Assembly: GCA_024036415.1 (NCBI GenBank)
Contig: JAMWET010001193.1
Span: 1 to 64,000, forward strand
DNA: 64,000 bases
Source: Prochilodus magdalenae
Taxonomy: Eukaryota > Chordata > Actinopteri > Characiformes > Prochilodontidae
Direction of reading: 5' to 3'
Shown: piece after piece, positions 37,206-50,529 of the stretch
Position numbering within the stretch: the first letter of the stretch is position 1
Layout of the letters: each line of letters begins with the position of its first letter
Translations under genes and position numbers: made by a program
The notes under the pieces: generated by a model
Seen by the model: the letters and a program-made list of their open reading frames with translations, nothing else
Told to the model about the DNA's origin: nothing
Databases searched by the model: none

Positions 37206-37485
37206 AGGTTACTGATTAAGTTACTGATTAGCCACGTGTGTGCGTAGAGCTATTTGTTCTGAGACGTGTTACGCGAGTGCTTAAGTGACTGTCTGAAGGC
37301 CAAACAGTATCTTTGTGTGCGCAGAGCTCAATCACAACCCAGTACACACAGATAATGGAGAACCTGCTCTGACGGTGGCACTCACACATAGAGCACATTC
37401 AAGATAAGGCATTCTCAGCTGGAGGAGGGTTTTCTTACACAGTTCTCATGTGTGTGTGTTCTCAATAAACTTACTTTTTTCAGTA

Positions 37486-39149
<1,664 letters not shown>

Positions 39150-39239
39150 TTACATGACAATATAAGAGAATTCTTTAGTTAAGCTTCGGAAACAAAACTG
39201 CACCTCTAGAGTCGTCAGGTTTAGCAGCATTACAGAGCT

Positions 39240-41910
39240 AGTTTGGTTGGGGTGCAGGAGTTACGCAAGGTCTTTGTTAAAAGTTTGTTGTTTGGGTACT
39301 GGTGGGAAGGTCAGAGTGTAGGGAATAGGCAAAAAAAAGCAAAGGAGAAACATAAGCCAGAAAAATGGACATCAGCAATATATTGTAATATGGATCAGTG
39401 TGTAAAGTTACAGGTCGACCTGGATCCGTATTATCCCCACTGCTCAGCTCAGGATCCTTGAAACCAGAATGAACTTCTGAATGAAACCAACCTTACAGAC
39501 ACAAATAGAATCTACCCCAACATTCCAGAACAGCCCGCAACCTACAATGAATCCGAAGAAGAAGCAGTGACCACTACAACACTAACTATAAAAATCGCAA
39601 GTATCCTTATTCATCCCAAGAGTTTAAGACATCCGTCAGACGCAACCTTAGCCAAAACCAGGTCTCAAGCCAACGAGAGACTTTCAGGAAGAAGAAATGG
39701 GGACCTGTGTGCAAGTCATTCACACATATGATGGAGGTGTCGGGCCAGACGGAATGATCATGCTTTATTGTCCATGGACCGTGGAGAACCTGAAAGAAGC
39801 CAGTGGCGCATCTACCAACCCCCAGGACTGTGGGAGGGACCAAGTTTGTAATAGTATGCAGTCCATGTTGAAAAACAGCTCAAAGACATAGTAGAAAAAA
39901 CAACAGCGCTGCTTACCACGTATCAGCATATTCAAGGCCAAGCATAGGCACAACACCATGACGGGCAAGGTCGAGGAAAAGGTAAGCAAGGACGACCGTG
40001 GGTCATACCAAATAAATGTTTATGAACCTTTTGCTAACTGTCTACTGGCTACTGACTGACTGCTACAAAAAAAACAGGACCAAGTAGCGGATTGATGCAT
40101 GGCACCAAACAGGGGATGACCCACTGAGAACAGGAGTTGTAACGTAGAAACAAATGCATACACTGGTCAGTATTTGCAATACATATCTGTTCCTTTCACC
40201 AAATTACCATGCATGCCTCTGGTGGTTGAGGGAGGAAAAAAATACATTTTTGGCAGACACAGACGCCACAGTGCTTACAAATGAAATGCCACATGTTGAC
40301 AAAAAGAATTACAAAAGAATTTTAAGCATCAATTTTTGATGTCTGAGTCCTGCCCAGTTAACTTACTACAGTGAGATCCATTGTGTGCACTCAATTTGCA
40401 ACCTACTTCTGAGCCCAAAAAGCCTAACTGTTATATTATATTATATATTGTATGCCCATGAGTGGTAATTAGTGGCCAACTCTATCACAGGGATTTTTCA
40501 GAGTACCATGGTCAGAGCATGTGTCATTGGCGACGGGACAGTTGCTCGAATGGAGGACTTGGGCCCATGGATGCGGAATGTGTGCGGTCGTAGTATTTTT
40601 GACAGGGCTAAACGGAAAATCCCAGGGTCAAGTACAGTTAGAAATAAAGAGTGTTCCACATAGCCTTGTCTTTTACAGCTCTCACAAAGCGAGAAATCAT
40701 AAATAAATCAGAAATATAATTGAAAAAGGCATTACAAACAACCCCAACGTTCCAGGAAAGCCTTTCACCCAAACAGTGGATAAGAGAAATGGTTGCGTCC
40801 TTTCTGTTCTACTCCAGAGGCCTGTAGTATACTTCTCATGCAAGCTCAACACAGCAGCAGCTGGTCTACCATTGTGTGAGGGACCTCATGGGTTATACTC
40901 CACTAACAAGTCTGGTTACACAGTACAGTACGCAGTACACTGAATTCTGAACAAACAGAAAAAATCACATTTGTCTGCACATCACTGGTTGAAGTATCAC
41001 ACCTTACTGATTGGCATGCCTAATATCACTGATAAGCATTGTACTGCTTTGAACCCTGCCCCACTCCTCCCTACTGATGATGATGATGATCGTGTGGCAT
41101 TCACTAACCAACTCTGTTCTTCTAGGGAAGGCATGAAGGAAGATCCATATGCCAAGGGTAAAAACAGTCACCATATGGACAGACAGTAGATATGCTAGCT
41201 CAGGTGGACTCATTTTAAACCACAAGCTATTATCGGGGCTCCTAGTAGTGGTAGTAGTTGTAAACCACTCGCACACACTCACACCTTTCACTGGCTGAAA
41301 TTCTGCAAAACAGCTACAGAAAAGAAAAGGCGGCATGGAGGAAAGCTGGATGCACCATTAAAGCATTATGCGTATCACCCGGCCAGTGCCAGAGTTGTAT
41401 AGAGGGAAAAATCCCACAATCAAAAACAAATTGAGCAAGGTTTGTGCAGAAACGGAAAAAGACATTGTCTGTCATGGACAAAGACTTTGCTTTTGGTCAT
41501 GATGCAGATAAGAAAGAGAGAAAGGCCAAAGCACTTTTCTCTCACTGATTTTCCTGTGAACCACAGAGGGTACTCACCCCCATGGCACCCTAATTAAACG
41601 ATGCCAAGGTAACACAGCATGCATGTTAGCTTCCACCACAGCCCAGATTGTGTCAGCAGCTCTTAATAAAATCAATGGGCTGGCATGTCAAGTCCTGTTG
41701 CTGGCAGATGACAAAGAAAAGGTAACTGATATGTTCAGCAAAGATGTAGCTGCTATCAGAGAGGCAGTCATACAGAATAGGTTGGACCTAGACCTATTTA
41801 TGTTTCTGTTATTTTGCTTGTTTGTTTGTTCACCCCCAACCCCACATCATCAGTGTATGAAAACTTTTACTTATTCAATAAAACCTAATTTACCAAAAGA
41901 CCTTTTATGA
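39240..41910 (+). pseudogene. Decayed retrovirus-like provirus
   Basis: Four pieces occur in retroviral order on the plus strand. A capsid-like segment with a PWT motif lies at about 39700-39880. A protease-like segment, with the FLADT stretch whose following Gly is replaced by Asp, lies near 40235. A Pol segment before RNase H, of the LNPAPLLP type, lies near 41050-41080. A transmembrane-Env-like heptad stretch ending near a QNRLDLD motif lies at about 41640-41800. Stops and deletions separate them; the reverse transcriptase and most of integrase are not seen. LTRs were not found. The order suggests a gamma- or epsilon-like fish endogenous retrovirus. It is inactive. Confidence 0.6.
41600..41810 (+). 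pseudogene. Env transmembrane-subunit-like remnant
   Basis: In a 95-codon open frame starting at 41623, heptad-spaced hydrophobic residues precede a short motif resembling the region after the fusion-protein coil of retroviral Env. No signal peptide, surface subunit or fusion peptide is visible upstream, and the frame runs into unrelated sequence after about 41800. It is a fragment only. Confidence 0.5.
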
Positions 41911-42314
41911 CAGTTTGTAGCATCTACTATGGGTATGGTAATTGCACCATAATACATTTTATGCATGTTAATAGATCAAAAATATTTATTTTTTACTTTA
42001 AAATGTTGTTCAGTGTCAAAAGCAATGGTTAATTTTTATGTTAGTTTTGTGTTTAAATGCATCAAAATATAATGTTTGATCAATGTTGAATCAACCTGTG
42101 CATGAATAAATACATACTGCCGTCAGAGATCAACACTAATTTAACGTATTACACAATGGAAACATAAATGTTGATTCAACACGTTTTTTTTCTCTCTGGA
42201 GCGCATTTGTACTGCCAGGCATAAATCTTTAAGTAAGTTCTACTAACTTTGCGTACTAAGCTTTTAAGTTTTGTAGTTTTTTGGTATTAATAGCTATTTA
42301 GTGATATTGTTGAT

Positions 42315-42646
42315 CAAGTCAAGCCAAGTAGTTTTTATTGTCATTTCAAACATATACAGTGGTGTACAGTACACAGTGAAACGAAACAACGTTCCTCCAG
42401 GACCAAGGTGCTACATAAAACAATAAATACACAAGACAATTTACAATATACAAAAACAGCAAACAATAAATACAGGGAGGGGACAGTGCAGATAGCCCAC
42501 TGGTGGTGGGAGCAGTAAAGTGCAGTTATGTCCATTTTCTAAAGACGAACATTGTTTTTTTTAGCAGCAGTTATGTAAATATTTGGTTTCAATGTAAACA
42601 TTGTACTCTTTAAGTTTATGTGTAGACAGATTTAAAAGATGAGATT

Positions 42647-42718
<72 letters not shown>

Positions 42719-42975
42719 TCAGTCTAGTCACTAAAATGTGTTCAGTTATTCAGACCAGACTCTGGGTGTTAAGGAGTCTGATGACTTGGTAGAAAGAAGC
42801 TGTTGCACAGTCTGGATGTGAGGGCCCAGATGCTTCTGTACCTTTTTCCAGACGGTAGGAGAGTGAAGAGTGAGTGTGATGGGTGTTTGTGGTCACCCAC
42901 ATTGCTGTTTGCTTTGCGGATGCAGCGTGTAGTGTAAATGTCTGTGATGGTGGGGAGAGAGACACCCCACCATAT
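42315..42975 (-). mobile_element. LINE 3' tail (Rex1/CR1-type), antisense, with (GT)n
   Basis: The plus strand opens TTTTTATTGTCATTTCAAAC, the complement of a LINE 3' end, and ends with complement text for the C-terminal tail near 42750-42965 (GTCTGATGACTTGG, CTTTTTCCAGACGGTAGGAGAG). This is the same type of tail as at 37.82 and 48.9 kb. A pure (GT)n run sits in its middle. Confidence 0.65.
42647..42714. repeat. (GT)n microsatellite
   Basis: About 30 GT units run nearly unbroken, with one CT near the start and a C near the end. It lies inside a LINE tail and should be highly variable in length between individuals. Confidence 0.97.
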
Positions 42976-43259
42976 ACTAATTACACTTAATAACTGTCAG
43001 TCAGATTAAGTCATGCAATTTTTCTGTATCTTTGGGATTGTAAGGCTGTAAGTTACAATATACTGAAAGCCTAAATACAAACTTTGGTACTGAAATTGCA
43101 AACGATCCCAAAACCCACCATTAATGTATGATACGGGACCTCAAGAGCATTACAGTAATAATGTCAAAATATTGTAAATTATTTCACTAGTCACTGACCT
43201 CACAGAATAGCAGTCTGTTCATGCTCCCATTTCTGTACTTTATTGTGGTTATAATGTTT

Positions 43260-43630
43260 TTGGGATTAAAGCCGCCTGGGAAGTCTCTCCCTCTGGGATT
43301 GCCCAAGCCTCATCACTACGCACACAGTGAGATGCAATTTTCCCGCCAGCACCTGTCTGGAAACTGGCCACACCACCTCCACAGGCAAGTTTCACCTCTA
43401 CCAACAGCTTCTCTACCTCAGGACGTCACCTACACCGAGACAACTGATATCAATATCAGTTTTTCTGATCCCTTACGTCTAAGGCCATCATCGTAAACAA
43501 ACTCATCATTGATCATCATTTTGGTGCCCTGTGTCTCACAGAAACATTCCTAAGTCCTTAGGAATAAACATGAAAGCAGGCTGCAGGTTCTCCTTGTTTT
43601 TTTCAGTTTCTTGATGTGAGTGATTGTGGA
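43260..43630 (+). pseudogene. Eroded L2-type LINE 5' fragment
   Basis: Text matching the endonuclease start in the 55.1-kb LINE copy is seen here: a DPLRLRPSS.NKLIIDHHF-like segment near 43465-43520, then LCLTETF at 43535-43552 and the GINMKAGC block near 43560-43585 (compare GATAAACCAGAAAGCAGGCTGC-like text at 55310-55330). Short and broken. Confidence 0.5.
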
Positions 43631-43882
43631 ACAAATAAAAATTCATTTTCATTAGAGTGTTCTAACTGCTAACACCATATAGTGCTCCAAGTCCTTCTGT
43701 CAGAGCTAACTGTGATCTTCTTTGCCAGAGCTGAGCTACTGCCCAAATCTCTGTGGTGTGCTGCGGAGCTACTGCCCATCCTGTGCTCTCTGATGCCGTT
43801 GCTTCACCTGCCTTGGCTGGGTGCCACTGCCTTCCTGTTGACCAGTTTGCCTACAATGAAGCTTCTCGCTGTGTGGGGCCGC

Positions 43883-43941
43883 CGATCATGCTATTTAATC
43901 TGACGATCATGCTATTTAATCTGACGATCATGCTATTTAAT
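43883..43941. repeat. 21-bp unit, nearly three copies
   Basis: CGATCATGCTATTTAATCTGA is repeated at 43883 and 43904, with a third partial copy from 43925 to 43941. Identical copies suggest recent slippage. No known function. Confidence 0.9.
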
Positions 43942-44864
43942 CACAGACAAATCTGACATTTTTTTCAACACTTATTTTATTCATTCCTATTCCGTATTCC
44001 GGACCAATATGTTGACAGAGGATTGGAGAATGAGTAGAGCTGTTTTGGAGGAAGATGAACGACTGCATAATTTTTAGAGTAAATAAGGATGATCTATTCA
44101 TGACCCCAAAATGCGTACAGCTATGATGACATGACAGAGAAATCACCAGCCTTAAGGAGAGGCAAACCATTCTTCACCATAGATGTCACCAAAGTTGATA
44201 GAGTGGCAGAGTTGGTAAACAGTTGCAGATCCTCAGGAACAGAAATGGTATCCTCGTACAAAAAGGAGATACCATTTCAGTGTTGGGGAAGAAGTAGCCA
44301 AAAATCCATACCTCATCCAGAAAGATGAGTCAAGGATTTTAAACCAGATTTGAAACCAGATAGGAACGGAACACTCATTGTCAATGAGAAAAGTAAGAGG
44401 GTCAGTTTTATTGAGGGTTAAATTTAATCCATTAAGAATGACTTCAATCTGGTCATTTCCAAAAAACTAAGGACTGGATATTTACTGGGTTGAATCCTAA
44501 AATAAATCTGGGTGTAATAAACAATAGAGGTCCAAAAACTAACCCTTCAGGGACCCCTAGAGTGACTGTGGAGACAGTAACCAAGTGCTTTACTACCAAT
44601 TTAGTTAGATGTAACCCAGTTCACACGTTCTTCTTTATTCTCCTTTATTACTAGCTATTTGACTAAATTATTTATTAGTCTATACATTAAGTATTTGCTG
44701 TTAAGGATTAGTATTTGCATGTGGTAAAAATCTTATTTGTGTTTTGATACATTTTTATTCGTGGACCAGTATTGTAAAGTGTTACTGCTATTGCTAATAG
44801 GTGTATAAATTTAAGCAGGTAGATAAAATCGTGCAGGTGCTATTATTAGGAAATGGAAGTGTCT

Positions 44865-45485
44865 AGAAGCAACAACAGCTCAGACACAAAGTGGTAGATC
44901 CTGCAAATAGATGAGGGGGCTGAGAAACACTGAAATGTGTTGCATCAAAAATCAGTTATCCTCTGTTGGATCACTCTATAAAGAGCTCCAAACTGCCTCT
45001 GGATGCACCATCAGCCCAAGAACTGTACATCTGGAGCTTCATTAAATGGAGGTCCCTTGCTGAACAGCTGCAAACAAGACTAATATTACCAAGTGTCAGC
45101 TGGTGTGATGCCAACCATCTCACTAGTGTTGTGTAAAACACATTCTCTGGAGTAATAAATCAAGTTGTACTATCTGGCAGTCTGATGGATAAAATTGAGT
45201 TTGGAGGATGTCAGGAGAACTCTACCTACCAGAATTCATAGTACTAACATTAAAGTCTGATGTAGAAGAGAGATTGATCTAAAGCTGCATTTTTTCAGGT
45301 TTGGCCTCAGATGCTTCTTTACAGTGAAGGGTAATTTTAATGTTACAAGTTATAAAGACAGTGTAGACAAGTACATGCTTTTGAGTTTGACGTAACAGTT
45401 TGGAAAAGAACCCAGCATGACTGTGCCCCTATGCACAAAGCAATGTCCATAAAGGCATAGTTTAACATCTTTGTTATGTGCCTTA
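44865..45485 (+). pseudogene. Tc1-type transposon remnant, family B
   Basis: The segment contains transposase text in order: an ACAACAGCTCAGACACAAAGTGG start, then CACTCTATAAAGAGCTCC, a VLWSD-like part near 45145 and a later block QHDCAPMHKAMSIKA near 45410-45460. This compares with the tail of the same family whose left end is at 36.7 kb. Neither terminus is complete and the coding frame is destroyed. Confidence 0.65.
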
Positions 45486-45994
45486 GCTTATGACAGCGAT
45501 GTGAGTTTGCATTCAGGATAATGCCTCTTTCAATTGACCGGAGCAGATCTAGCAGAGTAGAAATGACGTGAATTAAAAGGCTGGCAAAGATGGCAAGTCG
45601 TTGAGCTTTTCTATTCAACCATTTCTTCTGCAAATTATTTGTGTGCTTTATTTGATAAAATTTTTTATCTGTTGCTAAATTAGGTGTTGCAGAAACATCT
45701 GAACTCAATAATTAGGATGTGTGTCTACATACTTTTAGACATAACATATTTGTTTTTATTGGACAGCAACAACATCAAAATAAACGTAACATCACAATCA
45801 TATATCACATTTGTAATAGAGTACATTAAGCTACTGACAAGGAATTCAGGGAAAATAAGTATATAGAAAAACATTTGTAGCTACAAAAGTAAGGCAGTAT
45901 CTGAAAAAACTCAAAAATCATATACAACTTTAGTCCATTATCTTTCCCAGACTGTATATATGCTTTCCCATTATATAGACAAATGTAGAATTTG

Positions 45995-46000
45995 TTTAAT
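45995..46000 (-). terminator. Candidate polyadenylation signal, minus GIMAP
   Basis: ATTAAA on the minus strand lies about 130 bases after the stop codon. Alternatives further down are less close. It is a common variant signal, so the call is tentative. Confidence 0.35.
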
Positions 46001-46130
46001 GATTTCAACAGAATTTTAGAAAAACAAAACATAAAAGCTATAGCTATTTCACAATCAGAAATTGATTGAGAAATTGTTTTCTGTCTGTCTTAAGAGAAGA
46101 AATAATATTCATTTTGTCATACTTCATAGA

Positions 46131-48117
46131 CTACAGAATATTACATACAGAGGTTTTTTGCAGTTTAGCCTCCAGTTCAGCTATCTTCCTGTCTTTATCT
46201 TTGTTAGACATTGCCATTGTAAAGAGCTCATAGCTGTAGTAGTTGTAATTGTTACTACTCAGCATGCTGTAGATCTTCTGTAAAAGAGCAGTCACCTGAG
46301 AGCTGTCTTCTCTCTTCCTGTTGTTGAATACATGATACCTCCATCCACAATCAGCTATCAGGTATTTCAGATCAGGCCCAGCCTCTTCTATAAAGGTCTC
46401 CACTGTCTTGTTGTCATACTCGAGATCATCTCCACGAGTGAACAACACGATCATGTGCTTGTGCACTCCTTCACCAAAGACTTTTTGAAAGTTTCGGACA
46501 GTGTCTTTCTCCTCTTGAGTGAAACGCCTCACATCAATCACAAGAAGAAAGGCATGAGGGCCAGGAGCAGCTAGCTGAACACCCTTCACAATCTCTTTGA
46601 TTATAACCTCATTGCTCATATTGGTGTCATACAAACCCGGGGTATCAATGACTGTAAAAGTTTGGCCATTGATCACTCTCGTTATGTCTGAGCAACTAAT
46701 TGTAACAGAGGTGGCTCTGGCCTCGGACTTGAACACATTCTCGCCCAGAATTGTGTTGCCAGCAGAACTTTTGCCAACCCCGGTCTTGCCCAGTAAGACC
46801 AACCGCCATGGTGCAGGACCTGTAAGATGAATAAAAAGAAATAGCCACTAAACAAACTTACCTGCATCTGTTGTGTTATTCGTAACAGACCGGTAATCAT
46901 GCAATATAACATGTTAATTTGCCCACGACATCATTAATCTCTATATTGCTGCAGGTTTGGGTAGTAAAGAAAATGTAATGAAATACATGTTATCTAATGA
47001 GAATACAAAAACAAATAACAGAAAAGTTTATAGATTACAGGTCACGTTTTCAGTTCACATTTGATAAAAAGTATTTTATTTTTATTGTGAGAACTGAGAT
47101 CTGCAGTGTTTTATGAAGAACTGAGTCAATCATGTATCCTTGATGTATTTTGCTACAATAGTAGACTGATCTGGAAGAAACTATTTTAATGTTATTCTAC
47201 AGTTGATAGATATAAATCTTGTGAGCATTAGCCTGATAGAGCCTTGTGAACGGTAAAGCTAGGTGTTTTTACAGGTATGGTTTCTTGATCAGTAGTTTTC
47301 ATAAATGATCAGTGTAAAATATTAATACATATAAATGAGCATTATTTGTGCACCAACAATGCACCAATATGACATCTAGTAAGCCAGTTTAGCCTTCAGA
47401 GGATAGAATGCAAATGACCTGTCAGAGTTTATAGATTGACTTTTAAATTGTTTATGATTATTGTTGATGAGGATCTTATCTTGTATGGTAAAGATTTAGG
47501 GCAAGTAAGGAAAAGTCCCAATAGAGCTATATTTAACCATAGGGTATTTGTAAGTTGAATGATCTGGATCATTGTGCAGTGATTATTTGTTTCCCTGTGT
47601 TTTATTTACCATGCAGAGAAACAGAACTGGGTGACAGTTAACAGAGTCTGGATTTTTTAACTTTTCCACAGCACGTATGTCTTAACTTAAACAAATTATA
47701 TTGTACAAATTTACTAAACAAGATCTCTGTTCTGTTTCCATTAGGCACAGTATTCAAGTCCTATAATCTCATTATTCAGCTTTATAAGCATGTTTGGTGT
47801 GTGTTAGTTTCAATTATAGTTGAAAAGCCTTGTTGAAATAATCACATTTTTTATTTAATTATACATCTTTAACTAAATAACAAAACAAATAATCCAAAAG
47901 TAATGGAAAGAAATCAAATTATATTAAATGAAAAAAATAGTAAGGATTAGGTTACAGTTATATCTTTTAACAGGTAATCAGTAACCATCTGTAACAGAAC
48001 ACACATTTTAAGTAACACTCCCAGTACCGGTTAACTCATGCTCTTCATATCTGCTAAAAGAACGCTTCACTAAATTTGCTTTCAGTTAATCCAGAAACAC
48101 TTACCGCTGTAGGACAT
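46131..48117 (-). CDS. GIMAP-family GTPase, single AIG1 domain, two coding exons
   Basis: Spliced CDS: exon 1 48117-48105 and exon 2 46819-46131, joined across a 1,285-bp intron with GT...AG ends (donor GTAAGT, acceptor CTTACAG). The phases agree (G|GT makes Gly), giving 233 aa starting MSYSGPAPWRLVLLGKTGVG. Motifs: G1 GKTGVGKS (15-22), G3 DTPG (63-66), G4-like TRGDDL (132-137), and the GIMAP-specific FNNR (169-172). A short Lys/Glu-rich helix (about 208-228) ends in a Cys near the C-terminus. GIMAPs are immune-associated septin-like GTPases of lymphocytes and other cells, binding GTP and often oligomerising on membranes. No transmembrane segment is seen. The reading frame is clean, so it is likely functional. 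Confidence 0.85.
46820..48104 (-). other. Intron of the minus-strand GIMAP gene
   Basis: The intron runs between a consensus GTAAGT donor at 48104 and a CTTACAG acceptor at 46820. It is AT-rich and I see no mobile element or other gene in it. Confidence 0.75.
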
Positions 48118-48194
48118 TGCAAGTTGCAGTAACCGTGTTGTTGGAAGTTGTTCCTTTAGAGATGGTTGTAATATGAATTTTCTTGAATCTCAGG

Positions 48195-48257
48195 GATTTT
48201 ATAAGGTTGCCTACTGAGCTGTGGCTCCTCCTGTTTGGTGTACTTGATCATGATTGG
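48195..48257 (-). promoter_or_regulatory. TATA and CCAAT boxes of the minus GIMAP gene
   Basis: TATAAAA (48203-48197 on the minus strand) is 80 bases upstream of the ATG, placing a start of transcription near 48170. A CCAAT box lies 50 bases further upstream (48257-48253). Both positions are normal for a vertebrate core promoter. Confidence 0.5.
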
Positions 48258-48295
48258 GCACTTTGTTGTTTTTTTTTATCTACACTCTGTACCAC

Positions 48296-48351
48296 TATAA
48301 ATGATCACAGGGTACTTCTTCCCCAACTACTTCTGAGGTGACTTCAGAGAG
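48296..48351 (+). promoter_or_regulatory. TATA box and non-coding exon 1 of the plus GIMAP gene
   Basis: TATAAAT (48296-48302) is followed by a short segment ending in a good donor, AGAG|GTGAGT (GT at 48352). Exon 1 would be about 25 bases (from about 48326 to 48351) and would be joined to the acceptor at 52035-52036. It lies about 125 bp from the opposite promoter, so the two genes look divergent. RNA evidence is lacking. Confidence 0.45.
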
Positions 48352-49291
48352 GTGAGTGTCTTTTGTTATAAACATTGATATGCTGTACCATGTATTACAG
48401 TTAGTTTTATCACAATAGAAATCTTCTTGTAGGCATAGTTGGCTTTTTTACCCACAGTAATGAAACACTTGCATGCATTTTGTTCATGTTATAGTGCCTT
48501 CCTGAAACAGTGCTGTTCTCATTCGGTAGAGGGTATTGCTTTGGGGTGATTTGTGTTCAAAAAGTTATATTTACAAAATTATTTTTTGAAACAAAAAAAT
48601 TACTAAGTAACTAGGCAACACAGTTATATGCTATATAACACGATACAATACGGGCGCGCAAAATCGCTTTAACCCAGGCATTATGTCTTGTGTGAATAAT
48701 CATTAATTTATACATGTTGGGTCATCGGGAATAAGCCTAATATAAAACAATATATTCATTCATGCAGTAATTAAGTTACACTTAATGTTCAAACAGATCT
48801 TTATGAAAATCAGCAGTTAAACTGTGGAAAGAGTTCATGTTGAGCCACCACCCCATAGAACAGGAGTGTTGTATATGTAGCATAATTAAATCAATATTTT
48901 AAGTTTCAAGTTTCAGGTTTATTTGTCATATGCACAACATGTCAGGACATTTATTCATTGAAATGCTTGTGGTGAGGCGCAGGTTGGTGCTCAACAGGAG
49001 GACAAAACTATATACATACTAAACATTAAAATAAAGAGATATAAATTATATTAAATAAATACAAAAAAACACACAAAATACAGAATATACAAAGATGATG
49101 GCTTGTGGGCAGAAACTGTTCATCACTCGGTTTGTTCTGGCCTAAATTCTGCAGAACCTCCTGCCTGATGGCAGTAAGGTGAACAGGTCGTGTGCTGGGT
49201 GACTACAATCCAGCCGGATCTTCTGGATTTTCCTCAGGCAGCGGGACTGGTAGATGTCCTGCAGGTCTGGAAGTTTGCCGCCTATGATGGA

Positions 49292-50089
49292 CTACACTGT
49301 CCTCACCACTCTCTTCACGGCCTTGCGGTCGTAGGCAGTACAGCTGCCGTACCAGAAAGTGTAGGCTGTGAGGATGCTCTCTATGGTGCATCTGTAGAAG
49401 TTGGTGAGGATGTCAGGAGGCAGACCAAACTTCCTGAGCCTTCTGGCTACACAGTCATGTGTAAACAGGGAATACAAGAGGGGGCTGAGGACACAGCCTT
49501 GAGAAGCCCCTGTGCTCAGAGTCAGCGTGGAAGAGAAGCTGTTTCCTACTCTCACCACCTGGGGTCTACCTGTCAGGAAGTCCAGAACCCAGTTACACAG
49601 ATGAGAGTTCAAGCCCAAGTCTGTGAGATTGGGGATGAGTTTAGCCGGGATGATGGTGTTGAATGCTGAGCTGTAATCTATAAACAGCATTCTCACATAG
49701 GTGTTCTTCCTGTCCAAGTGTGTGAGGGCAGAGTGCACTGTCAGTGCAATAGCGTCATCTGTGGATCTGTTGGAGCGGTATGCAAACTGGTGAGGGTCCA
49801 TGGTGGCTGGAAGCGAGGAACAGATGTGGGTTTTGACCAGCCGCTCAAAGCACTTCATAGCTGTTGATGTCAGTGCAACAGGGCGGTAGTCATTCATGCA
49901 GGTGATAGCTGGTGTCTTGGGAAGTGAAACAATTGTGGTTCTCTTGAAGCATGTGGGAATCACTGACAGTCTTAGGGAGAGGTTAAAGATGTCAGTAAAA
50001 AAATCAGGCAGCTGAATGACCAGGTGTTTTGCATGGGTCAACTGCCTTGAAGGATCTGACCACCTCAGACACAGAAATGGATAGGGCAC
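49292..50089 (-). pseudogene. LINE reverse transcriptase with missing catalytic block
   Basis: The 265-aa frame has [66 protein letters not shown] and [22 protein letters not shown]. It then jumps to [25 protein letters not shown]. In related elements the FADD catalytic block and about 90 residues lie between these two, so an in-frame deletion has removed the active site. The copy cannot copy RNA, although the reading frame stays open. Confidence 0.8.
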
Positions 50090-50529
50090 AGCTCTCCTGA
50101 TCTACTGGGAGTTTCGTAGCTGGGGGTGTTTGCCTCAAACCGAGCATAATGTGCATTTAGCTTATCTGCAAGTGAGGAGGACAACCCCATATAACAGATC
50201 CCACCACCTTTGTAGTCAGTGATAGCACGGAGACCATTCCACATGCGTCTGAGATCAGACTCCACTCTGTCCCTATAGTTCCTTTTGGCCAGCCTGATGG
50301 TCCTTTGAAGGTCATATCTGGCTTTCTTATAACTCTCCAGGTCACCAGTGTTGTAGGCTGTGGTCCGAGCTTTTAGTTGGTCTCGGACCTCAGTGTTGAT
50401 CCAGGGCTTCTGATTGGGGAATGTTTTGACATTGATCTTTGGAACAATGTCATCAGTGCATTTACTTATGTAGCTTGTGATGGAGTCAGTATATTCATTG
50501 ATGTCAGTGCCAGCTGCATCGGGAAACAT
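50065..50529 (-). pseudogene. LINE linker between endonuclease and RT
   Basis: The 154-aa frame contains KPWINTEVRDQLKARTTAYNTGD, DLQRTIRLAKRNYRDRVESDL and MWNGLRAITDYKG, which is the standard linker in this LINE family. It overlaps the next frame at 50065-50089, so a frameshift separates the two. Confidence 0.75.

Noticed and set aside
49190..49669. 159-codon plus-strand frame
   Set aside because: Shadow of the minus-strand LINE reverse transcriptase.
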